Assembly: GCA_907163345.1 (NCBI GenBank)
Contig: CAJQUN010000153.1
Location: 620,001-684,000, forward strand
Source of the DNA: Haberlea rhodopensis
Lineage: Eukaryota > Streptophyta > Magnoliopsida > Lamiales > Gesneriaceae
Direction of reading: 5' to 3'
DNA: 64,000 nucleotides
In this document: piece after piece, positions 20,073 through 32,721 of the stretch
Layout: each line of letters opens with the position of its first letter
Position numbering within the stretch: position 1 is the first letter of the stretch
Notes under the pieces: model-generated
Told to the model about the DNA's origin: nothing
Database searches by the model: none
The model's input: the letters and a program-made list of their open reading frames with translations, nothing else
Program-made: the position numbers and the translations under genes

Positions 20073-21696
20073 ATAATTCCCAGCCAGGGAAATCACAATA
20101 CTAAAAGAAATCAAACCAAAGTAAGTTCCTAGCCAGGGAAAAAGGATATAAACAAAAGGAGATAATGTAAAGTTAAAACATATAAAAAATAATGACATTA
20201 AAAGGTTCATATATCTATGCAGCTATAACACCTAGTCCAAGTTCCTTTGGATATCTTTATAGGCGTGCCGACAATCTCCCAAATCCTTCAAAAGTTATCA
20301 CTGCCACCTGTTTTCCATGGAAACAGCCCCCACACGTGGTAAGCATACCACAATAACAAATAACTTGAATATACAAGATAAATGTACATAATGTAATTGT
20401 ATAAGATAACAGGGTACTTCCTGAGTCTATTAGAACAGGGTGGAGTCTCGATCGTTCCTGCCCTCGCACATCTATCATTTAACAACTCGTTATACATAGC
20501 ATTAGTTTATGAGACTGTTCAACACACGGCATAATCACATAGCACACTCTAGTGGCAACCCATTAATAAACACATCACTCGCCTCAGCGGTGACCCCTCT
20601 GTACATTCAAACATAGCGTAATCACATCGCTCACTCTAGTGGCGACCCATAAATAACACATCACTCGTCTCAACGGTGACCCTTTTGTACATTCACATAT
20701 AGCATAATCACATCGCACACTCTAGTGGCGACCCATAAATAAACACATCACTCGCCTCAACGATGACCCCTCTGTACATTAACATATAGCATAATCGCAT
20801 CGCACACTCTAGTGGCGATCCATAAATAAACACATCACTCGCCTCAACGGTGACCCCTTTGTACATTCAAACATAGCGTAATCACATCGCACACTCTAGT
20901 GGTGACCCATAAATAAACACATCACTCGCCTCAGCGGTGACCCCTCTGTACATTCACATATAGCATAATCACATCTCACACTCTAGTGGCCACCCATAAA
21001 TAAACACATCAATCGCCCCAGCGGTGACCCCTCTGTACATTCAAACATAGCGTAATCACATCGCACACTCTAGTGGCGACCCATAAATAAACACATCACT
21101 CGCCTCAGCGGTGACCCCTCTGTACATTCAAACATAGCGTAATCACATGGCACACTCTAGTGGCGACCCATAAATAAACACATCACTCATCTAAGTGGTG
21201 ACCCCTTTGTACATTCACATATAGCATAATCACATCGCATACCTAGTGTCGACCCATAAATAAACACATCACTCGCCTCAGCGGTGACCCCTATGTACAC
21301 TCGCATATAACATAATCACATCTGACACTCTAGTGGCGACCCACACTTACTAATAGCACGTCGCTCAATCATAGGAATGACCCTATACCTAAGCGACACT
21401 TCGCTTTTTCAATAACAAGGTGAAAAACATAATCACCCATGCTTGTACGTCACTACGTACCTCATCTCCAATGATGAAGATCAAGCTATCCTCCTCGTTG
21501 TCTAGATGCCCTAGAAGGCTCTGAAAGAAATCAACAACTCAATATAAGAATCAATAGCTCAATAAGGTGCTACTCAACACATAATTTATCCCATCATTTA
21601 TTCCACAACTCTTACCAACCAAATGCTTCAAGATATAGCGCGCACACAAGCAACAATACATGCCAATCAATTCCCAATATGAGTAATCAACTTCTT
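20073..21696. repeat. First copy of the 1.62-kb tandem duplication in the R LTR
   Basis: The block starting ATAATTCCCAGCCAGG recurs at 21,697 at an offset of 1,624 bp. The second copy (21,697 to about 31,991) is interrupted by C2. Both contain the hypervariable 87-bp array, the GTACGT hairpin and the paired TTCCC...GGGAA hairpins. The join shares a few bases (ATAATTCCCAGCC). Confidence 0.85.
20518..21350. repeat. 87-bp tandem array, first copy
   Basis: About 9.5 units of roughly 86-87 bp. Each has CACTCTAGTG (CACT/AGTG hairpin) and TCACTCGCCTCAGCGGTGA (TCAC and CGC pair with GCG and GTGA around a CTCA loop). Some units change CGC/GCG to CGT/ACG, which keeps the pairing. Confidence 0.9.
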
Positions 21697-22058
21697 ATAA
21701 TTCCCAGCCAGGGAAATCACAACACTAAAAGAAATCAAACCAAAAGTAAGTTCCTAGCCAGGGAAAAAGGATCTAAACAAAAGGAGATAATGTAAAGTTA
21801 AAACATATAAAAAATAATGACATTAAAAGGTTCATATATCTATGCAGCTATAACACCTAGTCCAAGTTCCTCTGGATATCTTTCTAGGCGTGCCGACAAT
21901 CTCCCAAATCCTTCAAAAGTTATCCCTGCCACCTGTTTTCCATGGAAACAGCCCCCACACGTGGTAAGCATACCACAATAACAAATAACATGAATATACA
22001 AGATAAATGTACAGAATGTAATTGTATAAGATAACAGGGTACTTCCTGAGTCTATTAG

Positions 22059-23539
22059 TGTAAGTAACCCGATGAGCATATAACGCAGCGGAATAAAAAA
22101 TGGGATTACTAACACCGGATCTATACATAGGGATTCATATCGGATTAGAGTAATACATAAGAGTCTCACCCTTGTAGCGTGTTTGAAGTAGATTCCACGG
22201 AGCAGCACGTCCAACGAACTCCGAGTCACAAACGAAAGTTTTCACCTTCGTCTCTACGGTATCTACACGATCAAATCGAAAGGGATGTTCAAGAACAAGT
22301 TGCTAGACTTATTCTTGAACCAATACACGAAGCAAACTCGATTCACAATCGAATAATGGCTCAAAACCACCAAGGAACCACACGGCTATTGAGGAGGCCG
22401 AGAGCTCAAGATGGTGGCGGCCGAGAGCTTCCTTTTTTTGTGTAGGTTTTGTGTTATGAAAATTGTCTTGCCATTAAAACCTTGTAATCATCTTTTATAT
22501 AATTAATTAAAGGCTTTCATAAAGCCTCATGGGCTTAAGCCCATGATTTAATTAATCATCATGATTATTAATTAAGACTCCTCTTAATTATTTAATTCAT
22601 CCCATGAATTTAATTTCCCTTCTCGATTTAATCTTTTGTGCGACCCGATAGGATCTCGTAATGTTGGCAGTGACATAAAATCTCATTTTATGTCGCAAGC
22701 ATTGAGCGGTATCTAGCAACACATCGATGCTACCCAAATTACGAGAATGTCAATGACTCGACATAACCTTTAGAACTTGTGATAATATTAATCATGTAAC
22801 TTAATCCCTTTGTCCATTGTGTTTAGATTGAACACGAGTCATGGAATAGTCATACTCGTATATTCAATCTTTATTTCTTGATCCCCAAGTAGAACTAGAA
22901 TAAACGAATAAGCTCGATATCTCATATCGACTCATTCGAGCATGGCCATGCATTTAGTTCTCACTTGATCAAGGGCCAAACACATCTCCTGTTATATAGG
23001 AGGGACAAATCCTATCTCGATCAGTCAACATCCCTCTACATAACTCGTAGTGTATCCAATAGTCGCCTTTATAGTTTACCCTGTTACGGGTAACGTTTGA
23101 CGATATCAAGATACATAACTCCTTATGTTGGGATCTCTGATGATCACAAGTCGTAAGGATTACATACATTATTATCACTATGAGAATTGCATATGACGAT
23201 CATATAACTATCCATGTTGCATTCTCATGGTGGGTCTGTTCAGTACATCGTTCTCTAACATGTACCCATATGTTGATTTGATATCTCATATCAATGAACA
23301 ATTCATCGATCAACACATACTAGTCTCTACGTATTATCATTATCCCTTTCATGATAATACTTGACTAGGAACATCTTTAAGAATAATACAATATTATTCT
23401 AAGGACATTAACATATATATTAATTCACAATGCACAGTTAAAAGAATAATATATAATAATGAATTGCCATTCATAAATCCATAAACATTGTATGTCTTAA
23501 ACAATCATTTAATGACTTGTCTTAGGGCATATCCCAACA
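22059..23539 (-). repeat. 3' LTR of copia C2
   Basis: 1,481 bp of subtype B, shared with C3: TATA-like TTATATAAAAG near 22,490 and a different 300-bp block near the 3' end than C1. Its small frame is at 22,969-23,178. Confidence 0.93.
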
Positions 23540-23552
23540 AATCTCCCACTTG
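23540..23552 (-). promoter_or_regulatory. Polypurine tract of C2
   Basis: AAGTGGGAGATT on the minus strand, directly before the 3' LTR. Confidence 0.85.
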
Positions 23553-23554
23553 CA

Positions 23555-25108
23555 CTAAGACCACTCAGACATATACCTAATGCCTAGAGATCTAGTATGA
23601 CGATCATGCTTCTGCTGTGATAGCGGCTTCGTCAATGGGTCAGATACATTATCATCTGTTGGTACTTTGCATATTTTAACATCTCCCCTTTCAACGATTT
23701 CTCGAATGAAATGGAAACGCCTAAGTATGTGCTTGGATCTTTGGTGAGATCTTGGTTCCTTAGCCAATGCGATCGCTCCATTGTTGTCACAATAGAGTTC
23801 TATCGGATCTTTAATGCTAGGCACCACTCCCAGTTCAGAAATGAACTTCCTCATCCAAACAGCTTCCTTTGCTGCATCCGAGGCAGCAATATACTCAGCT
23901 TCCGTTGTAGAATCGGCTACTGTTTCTTGCTTTGAACTCTTCCAGCTCACAGCACCTCCATTTAGGCAATACACATATCCAGATTGCGATCGAAAATCAT
24001 CTTTGTCGGTTTGGAAGCTAGCATCAGTGTAACCCATTACATTGAGCTCTTCCTCACCTCCATAAATCAAGAATGTATCCTTAGTCCTTCTCAAGTACTT
24101 CAGGATGTTCTTGACAGCAATCCAGTGACCTTCACCTGGATCAACTTGATATCTGCTCGTCATGCTCAAAGCATACGATACATCGGGACGAGTACATATC
24201 ATGGCATACATGATAGATCCAATAGCTGACGCGTATGGAATCTTACTCATGCGTTGTCTCTCATCTGGTGTTGAAGGACACTGTTCCTTCGAGAGATAAA
24301 TACCATGTGTCATAGGCATGAATCCTTTCTTGGATTCTTGCATGCTAAACCTTTTAAGCACCTTGTCTATGTATGTACTTTGACTTAGACCAAGAAGCCT
24401 TCTCGATCTATCTCTATAGATCTTGATTCCTAATACATAGGTGGCTTCTCCTAAGTCTTTCATCGAAAAGCAGTTCCCTAGCCAAATCTTTACAGATTGC
24501 AAGGCAGGGATATCATTTCCAATAAGAAGTATGTCATCTACATACAACACTAGGAAAATGATTACGCTCCCACTGACCTTCTTGTAGACACAAGGTTCAT
24601 CTTCGTTTTTGATAAAACCAAACTCTTTGATTGCATCATCAAAACGAAGATTCCAACTCCGAGAAGCTTGCTTCAATCCATAAATGGATCGTTGTAGCTT
24701 GCATATCTTTCCAGCATCCTTTGGATCGACAAAACCCTCGGGCTGTGTCATGTACACATCCTCGAGCAGATTTCCATTAAGGAAAGCTGTTTTGACATCC
24801 ATCTGCCAGATTTCATAATCATGAAATGCAGCTATTGCAAGTAAGATCCTTATGGATTTAACCATGGCCACTGGTGAAAAGGTTTCATCATAGTCAATAC
24901 CATGAATTTGTTTGAATCCTTTTGCAACCAGCCGACCTTTATAGGTTTGTACGTTACCATCCATATCGGTCTTTTTCTTGAAAATCCATTTGCACCCTAT
25001 GGGTCGTACCCCTTCAGGTGGATCAACCAAAGTCCATACTTGGTTTGCATACATGGATTTCATCTCAGATTTCATGGCCTCTTGCCATTTCTCAGAATCA
25101 TTGCCCAT
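23555..25108 (-). pseudogene. Ty1/copia RT-RNase H fragment of C2
   Basis: A 517-codon frame starting at an internal methionine (MGNDSEKW). It includes RT (VWTLVDPPEG at 24, YVDD at 189-192), RNase H (YTDAS at 360, DSTTEAEY at 399) and the natural C-terminus (PLTKPL...RYMSEWS), which C1 has lost. It is separated from the upstream gag-protease-integrase frame by a 1-nt deletion near 25,109 (CTATATGGGC against CTATAATGGGC in C1 and C3). The catalytic residues are intact, but the fragment has no start signal of its own. Confidence 0.93.
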
Positions 25109-25227
25109 ATAGCTTGTTGATAAGATGACGGCTCATCCTCATCAATAAGTAGTAAGTCACCTTGTTGAGTCACAAGAAATCCATATCTCTGTGGCTCCCG
25201 GTGTTCTCTTACAGACCTACGCTGGGC

Positions 25228-27516
25228 TTATGTCTCTTGAGCAGGTGCTTCTTCCACAACAGCTTGTGGTGCCTGCTCTGCTTCCATCTCAATCTCAGGT
25301 TCAGTGTTTTCTTGTGGTTGAACTTCACTAAGTTCTATTTTTCTCCCACTGGTTTTTCTAGAGATAAATTCTCTTTCAAGAAATACACCAGTCCGAGCAA
25401 CAACTACTTTGTACTCGGTGGGATAGTAGAAATAGTATCCTTTCGTTTCCTTAGGATACCCCACAAATAAACACTTATCAGATTTGGGTCCAAGTTTGTT
25501 AGTGGCGTGACGTCTAACGAAAGCCTCACAACCCCAAATCTTCATAAAAGACATACTAGGACGCTTCCCAGTCCATATCTCATATGGTGTCTTTTCCACT
25601 GATTTAGATGGAACACGGTTCAGTAAGAAAATCGCTGTTTCTAGAGCGTGTCCCCAAAACGATATCGGAAGATCTTCATGACTCATCATTGATCTAACCA
25701 TGTCTAACAAGGTTCGATTTCTCCTCTCGGATACACCATTCCATTGTGGAGTATACGGAGGAGTGAGCTGTGGGACTATCCCACACTCCTTTAGATAGTC
25801 ATGAAACTCTTGGCTTAAGTATTCACCTCCTCGATCTGATCGAAGGATTTTGATACTCTTGCCAAGTTGGTTTTGTACTTCATTCTTGAAATCTTTGAAC
25901 TTTTCAAAGGTTCCATGTTTATGTTTCATTAGGTACACATACCCATATCTACTAAGGTCATCAGTAAATGTAACGAAGTATTGAAAACCACCTCTAGCTT
26001 GTGTACTTATTGGTCCACATACATCACTATGTATTAGTCCCAATAAAACATTTGCCCTTTCAACATGTCCCTTGAAAGGGGCTTTAGTCATCTTGCCCAT
26101 TAAACAAGATTCGCATGTTTCATATGATTCAAAATCAAATGAATCTAATACTCCATCCTTATGAAGTTTAGATATGCGGTTCTCGTTTATGTGGCCCAAG
26201 CGACAGTGCCAGAGATAAGTCGGATTACAATCATTATTTTTAATCCTTTTAGTATTTATGTTATAGATAGGCATATCAAGATTCAATACATAAAGACCAT
26301 TCACCATTTGTGCACTAGCATAAAACATATCATTTAAATAAATAGAACAACAATTGTCCTTTATTATAAATGAAAAACCATACTTGTCTAAACAAGAAAT
26401 AGAAATAATGTTTTTAGTAATTGAAGGCACAAAATAACAGTCTTTTAAAATCAGTGATAAACCAGAAGGTAAAGCTAAATGATAATCTCCTATAGCTAAT
26501 GCAGCAACTCTTGCTCCATTTCCAACTCGGAGATCAACTTCACCTTTCGCCAATGTCCTACTCCTTTTGAGATCCTGCACATTTACACAAATGTGAGATC
26601 CACATCCAGTATCTAATACCCATGATGAAGAAGTAGATAAATTGACTTCTATAACAAAAATACCTGAAGCGGAAGTCATACTTCCTTTCTTTAGATCCTC
26701 CAGATATACTTTGCAGTTTCTTTTCCAATGGCCGGTCTCACCGCAATGGAAACAGTTCCCTTCCTTTGCTATCCCTCCCTTTGGCTTTAGTGTAGAAGAC
26801 ATTGGCTTAGATTTAGCAAAGACCTTCTTTGCTTTCTTGTTGCCTTTAGCTTTGGCCCTTCCTTTGCCCTTATTCACAATAAGGACATTTGTGGCCTTAG
26901 TCTTCTTAGTATTTGCTTCATATGTTCTCAACATACCAAGCAACTGTGGTAGAGTCTTTTCCATGTCAGTCATATTGTAATTTACTACAAATTGACTGAA
27001 GCTCTCAGGCAACGATTGCAAGATCACATCGGTGGCCAACTCTTGGTCCAATGGAAAACCCAGCTTGTCCAGATTCTCAATGTACCCAATCATCTTGAGT
27101 ACATGAGTTCCAACCAAGCTTCCTTCTACCATCCTGCACTGAAATAACGCCTTAGAGACGTCATACCTCTCTTGTCTTGCTTGCTGTTGGTACAACTGCT
27201 TTAAGTGTTCAATCATATCGAACGCCTCCATTTCCTCATGTTGCTTCTGAAGCTCAGAGTTCATGGTGGCAAGCATGAGGCACCCAACATCAAGTGCGTC
27301 ACTCTGATGCTTCTTGTAAGCATCGTTTTCAGCTCTTGTAGCTGTTAGGGGAGGTTCCTCAGCGGGCAAGGGTTCCTCTAGGACATATTGTTTCTTTTCT
27401 TGTTTGAGGACTATCCTCAAGTTCCTATGCCAGTCTAGGAAATTTGTCCCATTTAATTTGTCCTTCTCAAGGACCGATCGCAGTGATAAAGTGCTAGTAA
27501 CGTTGTTAGTTGCCAT
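25228..27516 (-). pseudogene. Ty1/copia gag-protease-integrase frame of C2
   Basis: 762 codons from the conserved ATG (CCATGG context): gag, knuckle CFHCGETGHWKRNC (255-268), protease DTGC (D302), and integrase HHCC with D498, D561 and E597. It ends at TAA (25,228-25,230) where C1 and C3 have CAA, a C-to-T nonsense change in the linker between integrase and RT. Without RT the product could at best supply gag, protease and integrase in trans. About 95% or more of residues match C1 by eye. Confidence 0.93.
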
Positions 27517-29247
27517 GGATATCTACAATATAAATATGCAAAATAAGTTTATGATTTAAATCATTTAACATGGTCTTATATTAAATGATACTCCCACTAT
27601 TTTGTTTGAAAAATATCAACCCTCGAAACCTTTAGTGGGCCAAGATCCATATTTCACCTAATCTTGAGTTAGCTTTGGCTAATCGCCCAAGACTCGGTTA
27701 TTTAGGTAGACAACACTTTGTCAATTATATTACATATAATTCTTGGATAGTTGGACGAACAACACTTTGTTCAATTCATCAAATGAATTATAATCCAACC
27801 CATGCCTCTAGGTTCCCAATCCTATTGAGATAACCTAGTTAAGTCGTACCCAATTAAAGTATAACGGATATCACTTTTATCTTTTCGCGCCTTACTAAGA
27901 TTACCACGGTGCTTTGCTTTGGCAAACCCACACATGTACAGTCGAAGTTATTGACGAGTACTTTTATTTTGGAAGGCATCTAAAACTTAATATTTTAGAG
28001 GGATTTATTGATCTCATGATTAATTTGATAATTTAAAATATGTCCACTACATATAGTTGTATACATATCTACATATATGTGTAATACTATTATCAAACTA
28101 AAACATAAGATAAATCATGCATCAACATACATAATTAAACGTGACATGGTTATAGCCCCTACTATTGATTTTCTCAAGCCAATGAGAAAATCCTATGAGT
28201 CAACCTAAGGTAACTTCATAAGCACCTTCCTTTGGCTCCAATTTGTGAATGGCCTCCTCATCCCGGCACGATGCTCCATCTTCATTGATCACCATCAATA
28301 AAATAAACTACACTATTTACAAGATATAGAATTCCTCGATTCACATTCGAGGGAACATAGGGGAGGGATTACATTTAGAATGAAATAGAGAAAGGCACGA
28401 CACGCAGGTCGTATTATAAATTACAAACATCCACAAATCCTATCTAAGGCTATAACCACGAACCATGCTCAAACAACACATAAAGCATGCATTAACATTT
28501 AATTAATTAAATTCTAAACATTTTAAATTTAATTCTAATTAAAACTGTAAAATAATTTTTGAAAAATTATCGTACGCTCGGGACATCACATGCCACGAAC
28601 TAAAGCGACTAAGACTCGAACCACCATGGTTCGAACCATGAAGCACACGGCTGGACCAATAGTGGTCCTAGGGTTCGAAACCTAGTCCATGGCCGAGCCA
28701 TGCTCGAGCGGTGGCGGCGAGCCCATGCACGGCTGCTAGGGTTCGAAACCCTAGCCGTCATGAGTTAGCCGTCACGAGCCAATGGGTTCAAAAACCCTAA
28801 TTTTGCTGCGGCTCGGCTCATGCTCGTGCCAGGGTCCGAACCCTAGCCCTTAAGCGGCGGCTGCTTGGCCATGCACGAGCCAATGGGTTCGAAACCCTAG
28901 CAACATGCGGCGGCCGTGAGCCATGATGACTAGGGTTCGAAACCCTAGCCTTTCGGTGGCTGCGGCCGTGAGCCAGGGTGACTAGGGTTCGAAACCCTAG
29001 TCCTTTGGTGGCTGCGGCCGTGAGCCATACATGAGCTAACACATCGATTTTACACTTTCATGTATCGTATACAATTATTCGCCAATTATATCAAATACAA
29101 TTATACGATGATTTTCATAAACTCAATTTATTTCATATCATATATGAATTAAACAGTTTTAATAGCATGCAATATTAATTCTAATATGATTAACATAATT
29201 TAATCACATAAATCCGATATGAGCCTTGTACACGGCTCTGATACCAC
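27517..29247 (-). other. Leader of C2 with telobox array and primer site
   Basis: The tRNA-iMet primer site is at 29,235-29,246 (minus-strand TGGTATCAGAGC). The telobox array lies at about 28,650-29,035, with units CTAGGGTTTCGAACCCTAG read on the minus strand. The frame at 28,818-29,042 is only a translation of this array. The remaining leader is AT-rich and non-coding. Confidence 0.85.
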
Positions 29248-30729
29248 TGTAAGTAACCCGATGAGCATACAACGCAGCGGAATAAAAAATGGGATTACTA
29301 ACACCGGATCTATACATAGGGATTCATATCGGATTAGAGTAATACATAAGAGTCTCACCCTTGTAGCGTGTTTGAAGTAGATTCCACGGAGCAGCACGTC
29401 CAACGAACTCCGAGTCACAAACGAAAGTTTTCACCTTCGTCTCTACGGTATCCACACGATCAAATCGAAAGGGATGTTCAAGAACAAGTTGCTAGACTTA
29501 TTCTTGAACCAATACACGAAGCAAACTCGATTCACAATCGAATAATGGCTCAAAACCACCAAGGAACCACACGGCTATTGAGGAGGCCGAGAGCTCAAGA
29601 TGGTGGCGGCCGAGAGCTTCCTTTTTTTTGTGTAGGTTTTGTGTTATGAAAATTGTCTTGCCATTAAAACCTTGTAATCATCTTTTATATAATTAATTAA
29701 AGGCTTTCATAAAGCCTCATGGGCTTAAGCCCATGATTTAATTAATCATCATGATTATTAATTAAGACTCCTCTTAATTATTTAATTCATCCCATGAATT
29801 TAATTTCCCTTCTCGATTTAATCCTTTGTGCGACCCGATAGGATCTCGTAATGTTGGCAGTGACATAAAATCTCATTTTATGTCGCAAGCATTGAGCGGT
29901 ATCTAGCAACACATCGATGCTACCCAAATTACGAGAATGTCAATGACTCGACATAACCTTTAGAACTTGTGATAATATTAATCATGTAACTTAATCCCTT
30001 TGTCCATTGTGTTTAGATTGAACACGAGTCATGGAATAGTCATACTCGTATATTCAATCTTTATTTCTTGATCCCCAAGTAGAACTAGAATAAACGAATA
30101 AGCTCGATATCTCATATCGACTCATTCGAGCATGGCCATGCATTTAGTTCTCACTTGATCAAGGGCCAAACACATCTCCTGTTATATAGGAGGGACAAAT
30201 CCTATCTCGATCAGTCAACATCCCTCTACATAATTCGTAGTGTATCCAATAGTCGCCTTTATAGTTTACCCTGTTACGGGTAACGTTTGACGATATCAAG
30301 ATACATAACTCCTTATGTTGGGATCTCTGATGATCACAAGTCGTAAGGATTACATACATTATTATCACTATGAGAATTGCATATGACGATCATATAACTA
30401 TCCATGTTGCATTCTCATGGTGGGTCTGTTCAGTACATCGTTCTCTAACATGTACCCATATGTTGATTTGATATCTCATATCAATGAACAATTCATCGAT
30501 CAACACATACTAGTCTCTACGTATTATCATTATCCCTTTCATGATAATACTTGACTAGGAACATCTTTAAGAATAATACAATATTATTCTAAGGACATTA
30601 ACATATATATTAATTCACAATGCACAGTTAAAAGAATAATATATAATAATGAATTGCCATTCATAAATCCATAAACATTGTATGTCTTAAACAATCATCT
30701 AATGACTTGTCTTAGGGCATATCCCAACA
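29248..30729 (-). repeat. 5' LTR of copia C2
   Basis: 1,482 bp, TG...CA, nearly identical to 22,059-23,539. Its small frame is at 30,159-30,368. It is followed outward by TSD ATTAG. Confidence 0.95.
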
Positions 30730-30814
30730 ATTAGAACAGGGTGGAGTCTCGATCGTTCCTGCCCTCGCACATCTATCATTTAACAACTCGTTATACATAG
30801 CATTAGTTTATGAG

Positions 30815-31645
30815 ACTGTTCAACACACGGCATAATCACATCGCACACTCTAGTGGCAACCCATTAATAAACACATCACTCGCCTCAGCGGTGACCCCTC
30901 TGTACATTCAAACATCGCGTAATCACATCGCACACTCTAGTGGCGACCCATAAATAACACATCACTCGTCTCAACGGTGACCCTTCTGTAAATTCACATA
31001 TAGCATAATCACATCGCACACTCTAGTGGCGACCCATAAATAAACACATCACTCGCCTCAACGATGACCCCTCTGTACATTATCATATAGCATAATCGCA
31101 TCGCACACTCTAGTGGCGACCCATAAATAAACACATCACTCGCCTCAACGGTGACCCCTTTGTACATTCGAACATAGCGTAATCACATTGCACACTCTAG
31201 TGGCGACCCATAAATAAACACATCACTCGCCTCAGCGGTGACCCCTCTGTACATTCGCATATAGCATAATCACATCGCACACTCTAGTGGCCACCCATAA
31301 ATAAACACATCAGTCGCCCCAGCGGTGACCCCTCTGTACATTCAAACATAGCGTAATCACATCGCACACTCTAGTGGTGACCCATAAATAAACACATCAC
31401 TCGCCTCAGCGGTGACCCCTCTGTACATTCAAACATAGCGTAATCAAATGGCACACTCTAGTGGCGACCCATAAATAAACACATCACTCGTCTCAGCGGT
31501 GACCCCTCTGTACATTTGCATGTAGCATAATCACATCGCATACTCTAGTGTCGACCCATAAATAAACACATCACTCGCCTCAGCGGTGACCCCTCTGTAC
31601 ACTCGCATATAACATAATCACATCGGACACTCTAGTGGCGACCCA
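30815..31645. repeat. 87-bp tandem array, second copy
   Basis: The second duplication copy, beyond C2, has about 9.5 units of 86-87 bp with the same paired hairpins as 20,518-21,350. Units at corresponding positions in the two arrays resemble each other, so the array was duplicated as a block. Confidence 0.9.
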
Positions 31646-32060
31646 CACTTACTAATAGCACGTCGCTCAATCATAGGAATGACCCTATACCTAAGCAACA
31701 CTTTGCTTTTTCAATAACACGGTGGAAAACATAATCACCCATGCTTGTACGTCACTACGTACCTCAGCTCCAATGATGAAGATCAAGCTATCCTCCTCGT
31801 TGTCCAGATGCCCTAGAAGGCTCTGAAAGAAATCAACAACTCAATATAAGAATCAATAGCTCAATAAGGTGCTACTCAACACATAATTTATCCCATCATT
31901 TATTCCACAACTCTTACCAACCAAATGCTTCAAGATATAGCGCGCACACACGCAACAATACATGGCAATCAATTCCCAATATGAGTAATCATCTTTTTAT
32001 ACATGTCAAAACAAGTTGGAGTTCATTTATACATGCATAAGAGTCTACTCCACACACAAA

Positions 32061-32077
32061 CCCCCCCCCCCCCCCCC
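32061..32077. repeat. Homopolymer run of 17 C
   Basis: An uninterrupted C17 run in the R LTR. Its length is likely unstable or uncertain. Confidence 0.9.
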
Positions 32078-32721
32078 ACAAACTCACGCACACATAGCAC
32101 ACACATTCTGCACATGCCCAAGAATGCATCCCAATACACTTCAAAATAAATAACCAAAAAAAAACCAAGCCTAGCCCTCCAAATGCCCAAAATTTTGAAA
32201 CAAAATCAGCATCAAAACCGTAATTTTCGAACACAAGAAGGCAAGAATAATCGCCCAAAATACCACCCCAACAAGGAAGGAATCATGCTTAAGGTTAAGA
32301 ATAAAATTATTCGACAATACCTTCCAATTTCTTGAGTGAAATGAGAGGAAGTCGATTTTTTGATGGGGGAAAAGAGAGGAGCCAATAGTTTGGTTGGGAG
32401 AAGGAGTGGTGTTCGATTTTATTGGATGGGTGAAAATACCCCTTTTTAAGTTGCATCCCATCTAATAAATCATCCCAAAAAATATAATTTCTTTCACCCC
32501 CAATTTAAATATTTCAAGTTAATCTAACTTTTCATAAATTTCCCACAAAAATAAAAAAGGCTAATATAAGTCCCCTCAAGCATTTAAATCATGCTAAAGT
32601 TCCATTTATACCCAAATAATACTGCCCGACCCAAAATACGAGTCCAAAATTGATCACATAAATTATCTCATAATTTACCATTTACACATTTAAATATAAT
32701 CAGAATAAACTGGGCGATACA

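Larger units (their letters stand above)
22059..30729 (-). mobile_element. Complete Ty1/copia element C2
   Basis: 8,671 bp on the minus strand, flanked by ATTAG (22,054-22,058 and 30,730-30,734). The uninterrupted target is visible in the first duplication copy near 20,430. LTRs are 29,248-30,729 (5') and 22,059-23,539 (3'), differing by about five substitutions and one homopolymer indel. It is the same family as C1 and C3. Gag-pol is broken by one nonsense change and one 1-nt deletion. Confidence 0.97.
19443..32721 (-). mobile_element. 5' LTR of Tekay-like element R, split by copia C2
   Basis: On the minus strand it starts TGTATCGCCCAG (32,721) and ends GGATCCTCACA (19,443), next to the primer site. 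Without C2 it is about 4.6 kb, enlarged by a 1.62-kb internal tandem duplication. It has the Tekay-type landmarks in order: a GTACGT hairpin, a hairpin-rich repeat array, a GGGGGCTGT...CAGGTGG block, and TTCCC...GGGAA hairpins near GGGAGACTCTGCC. No coding region. The outer boundary at 32,721 is inferred from TG...CA and from S-type sequence beyond it; its TSD (GATTC?) cannot be checked. Confidence 0.7.

Noticed and set aside
20518..21350. CRISPR-like regularly spaced repeats
   Set aside because: Units are continuous 86-87-bp tandem repeats without unique spacers, inside a plant retrotransposon LTR, and there are no cas genes.
22179..22445. 88-93-codon frames in subtype-B copia LTRs (also 29,368-29,649, 45,423-45,731 and 54,167-54,433)
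   Set aside because: They run on the strand opposite to the element, lie in the LTR block that is replaced in other subtypes, and resemble no known protein.
28818..29042. Arginine/alanine-rich frame, with its mirror at 46,058-46,282
   Set aside because: Translation of the telobox array in the copia leader; the C1 copy does not keep it.
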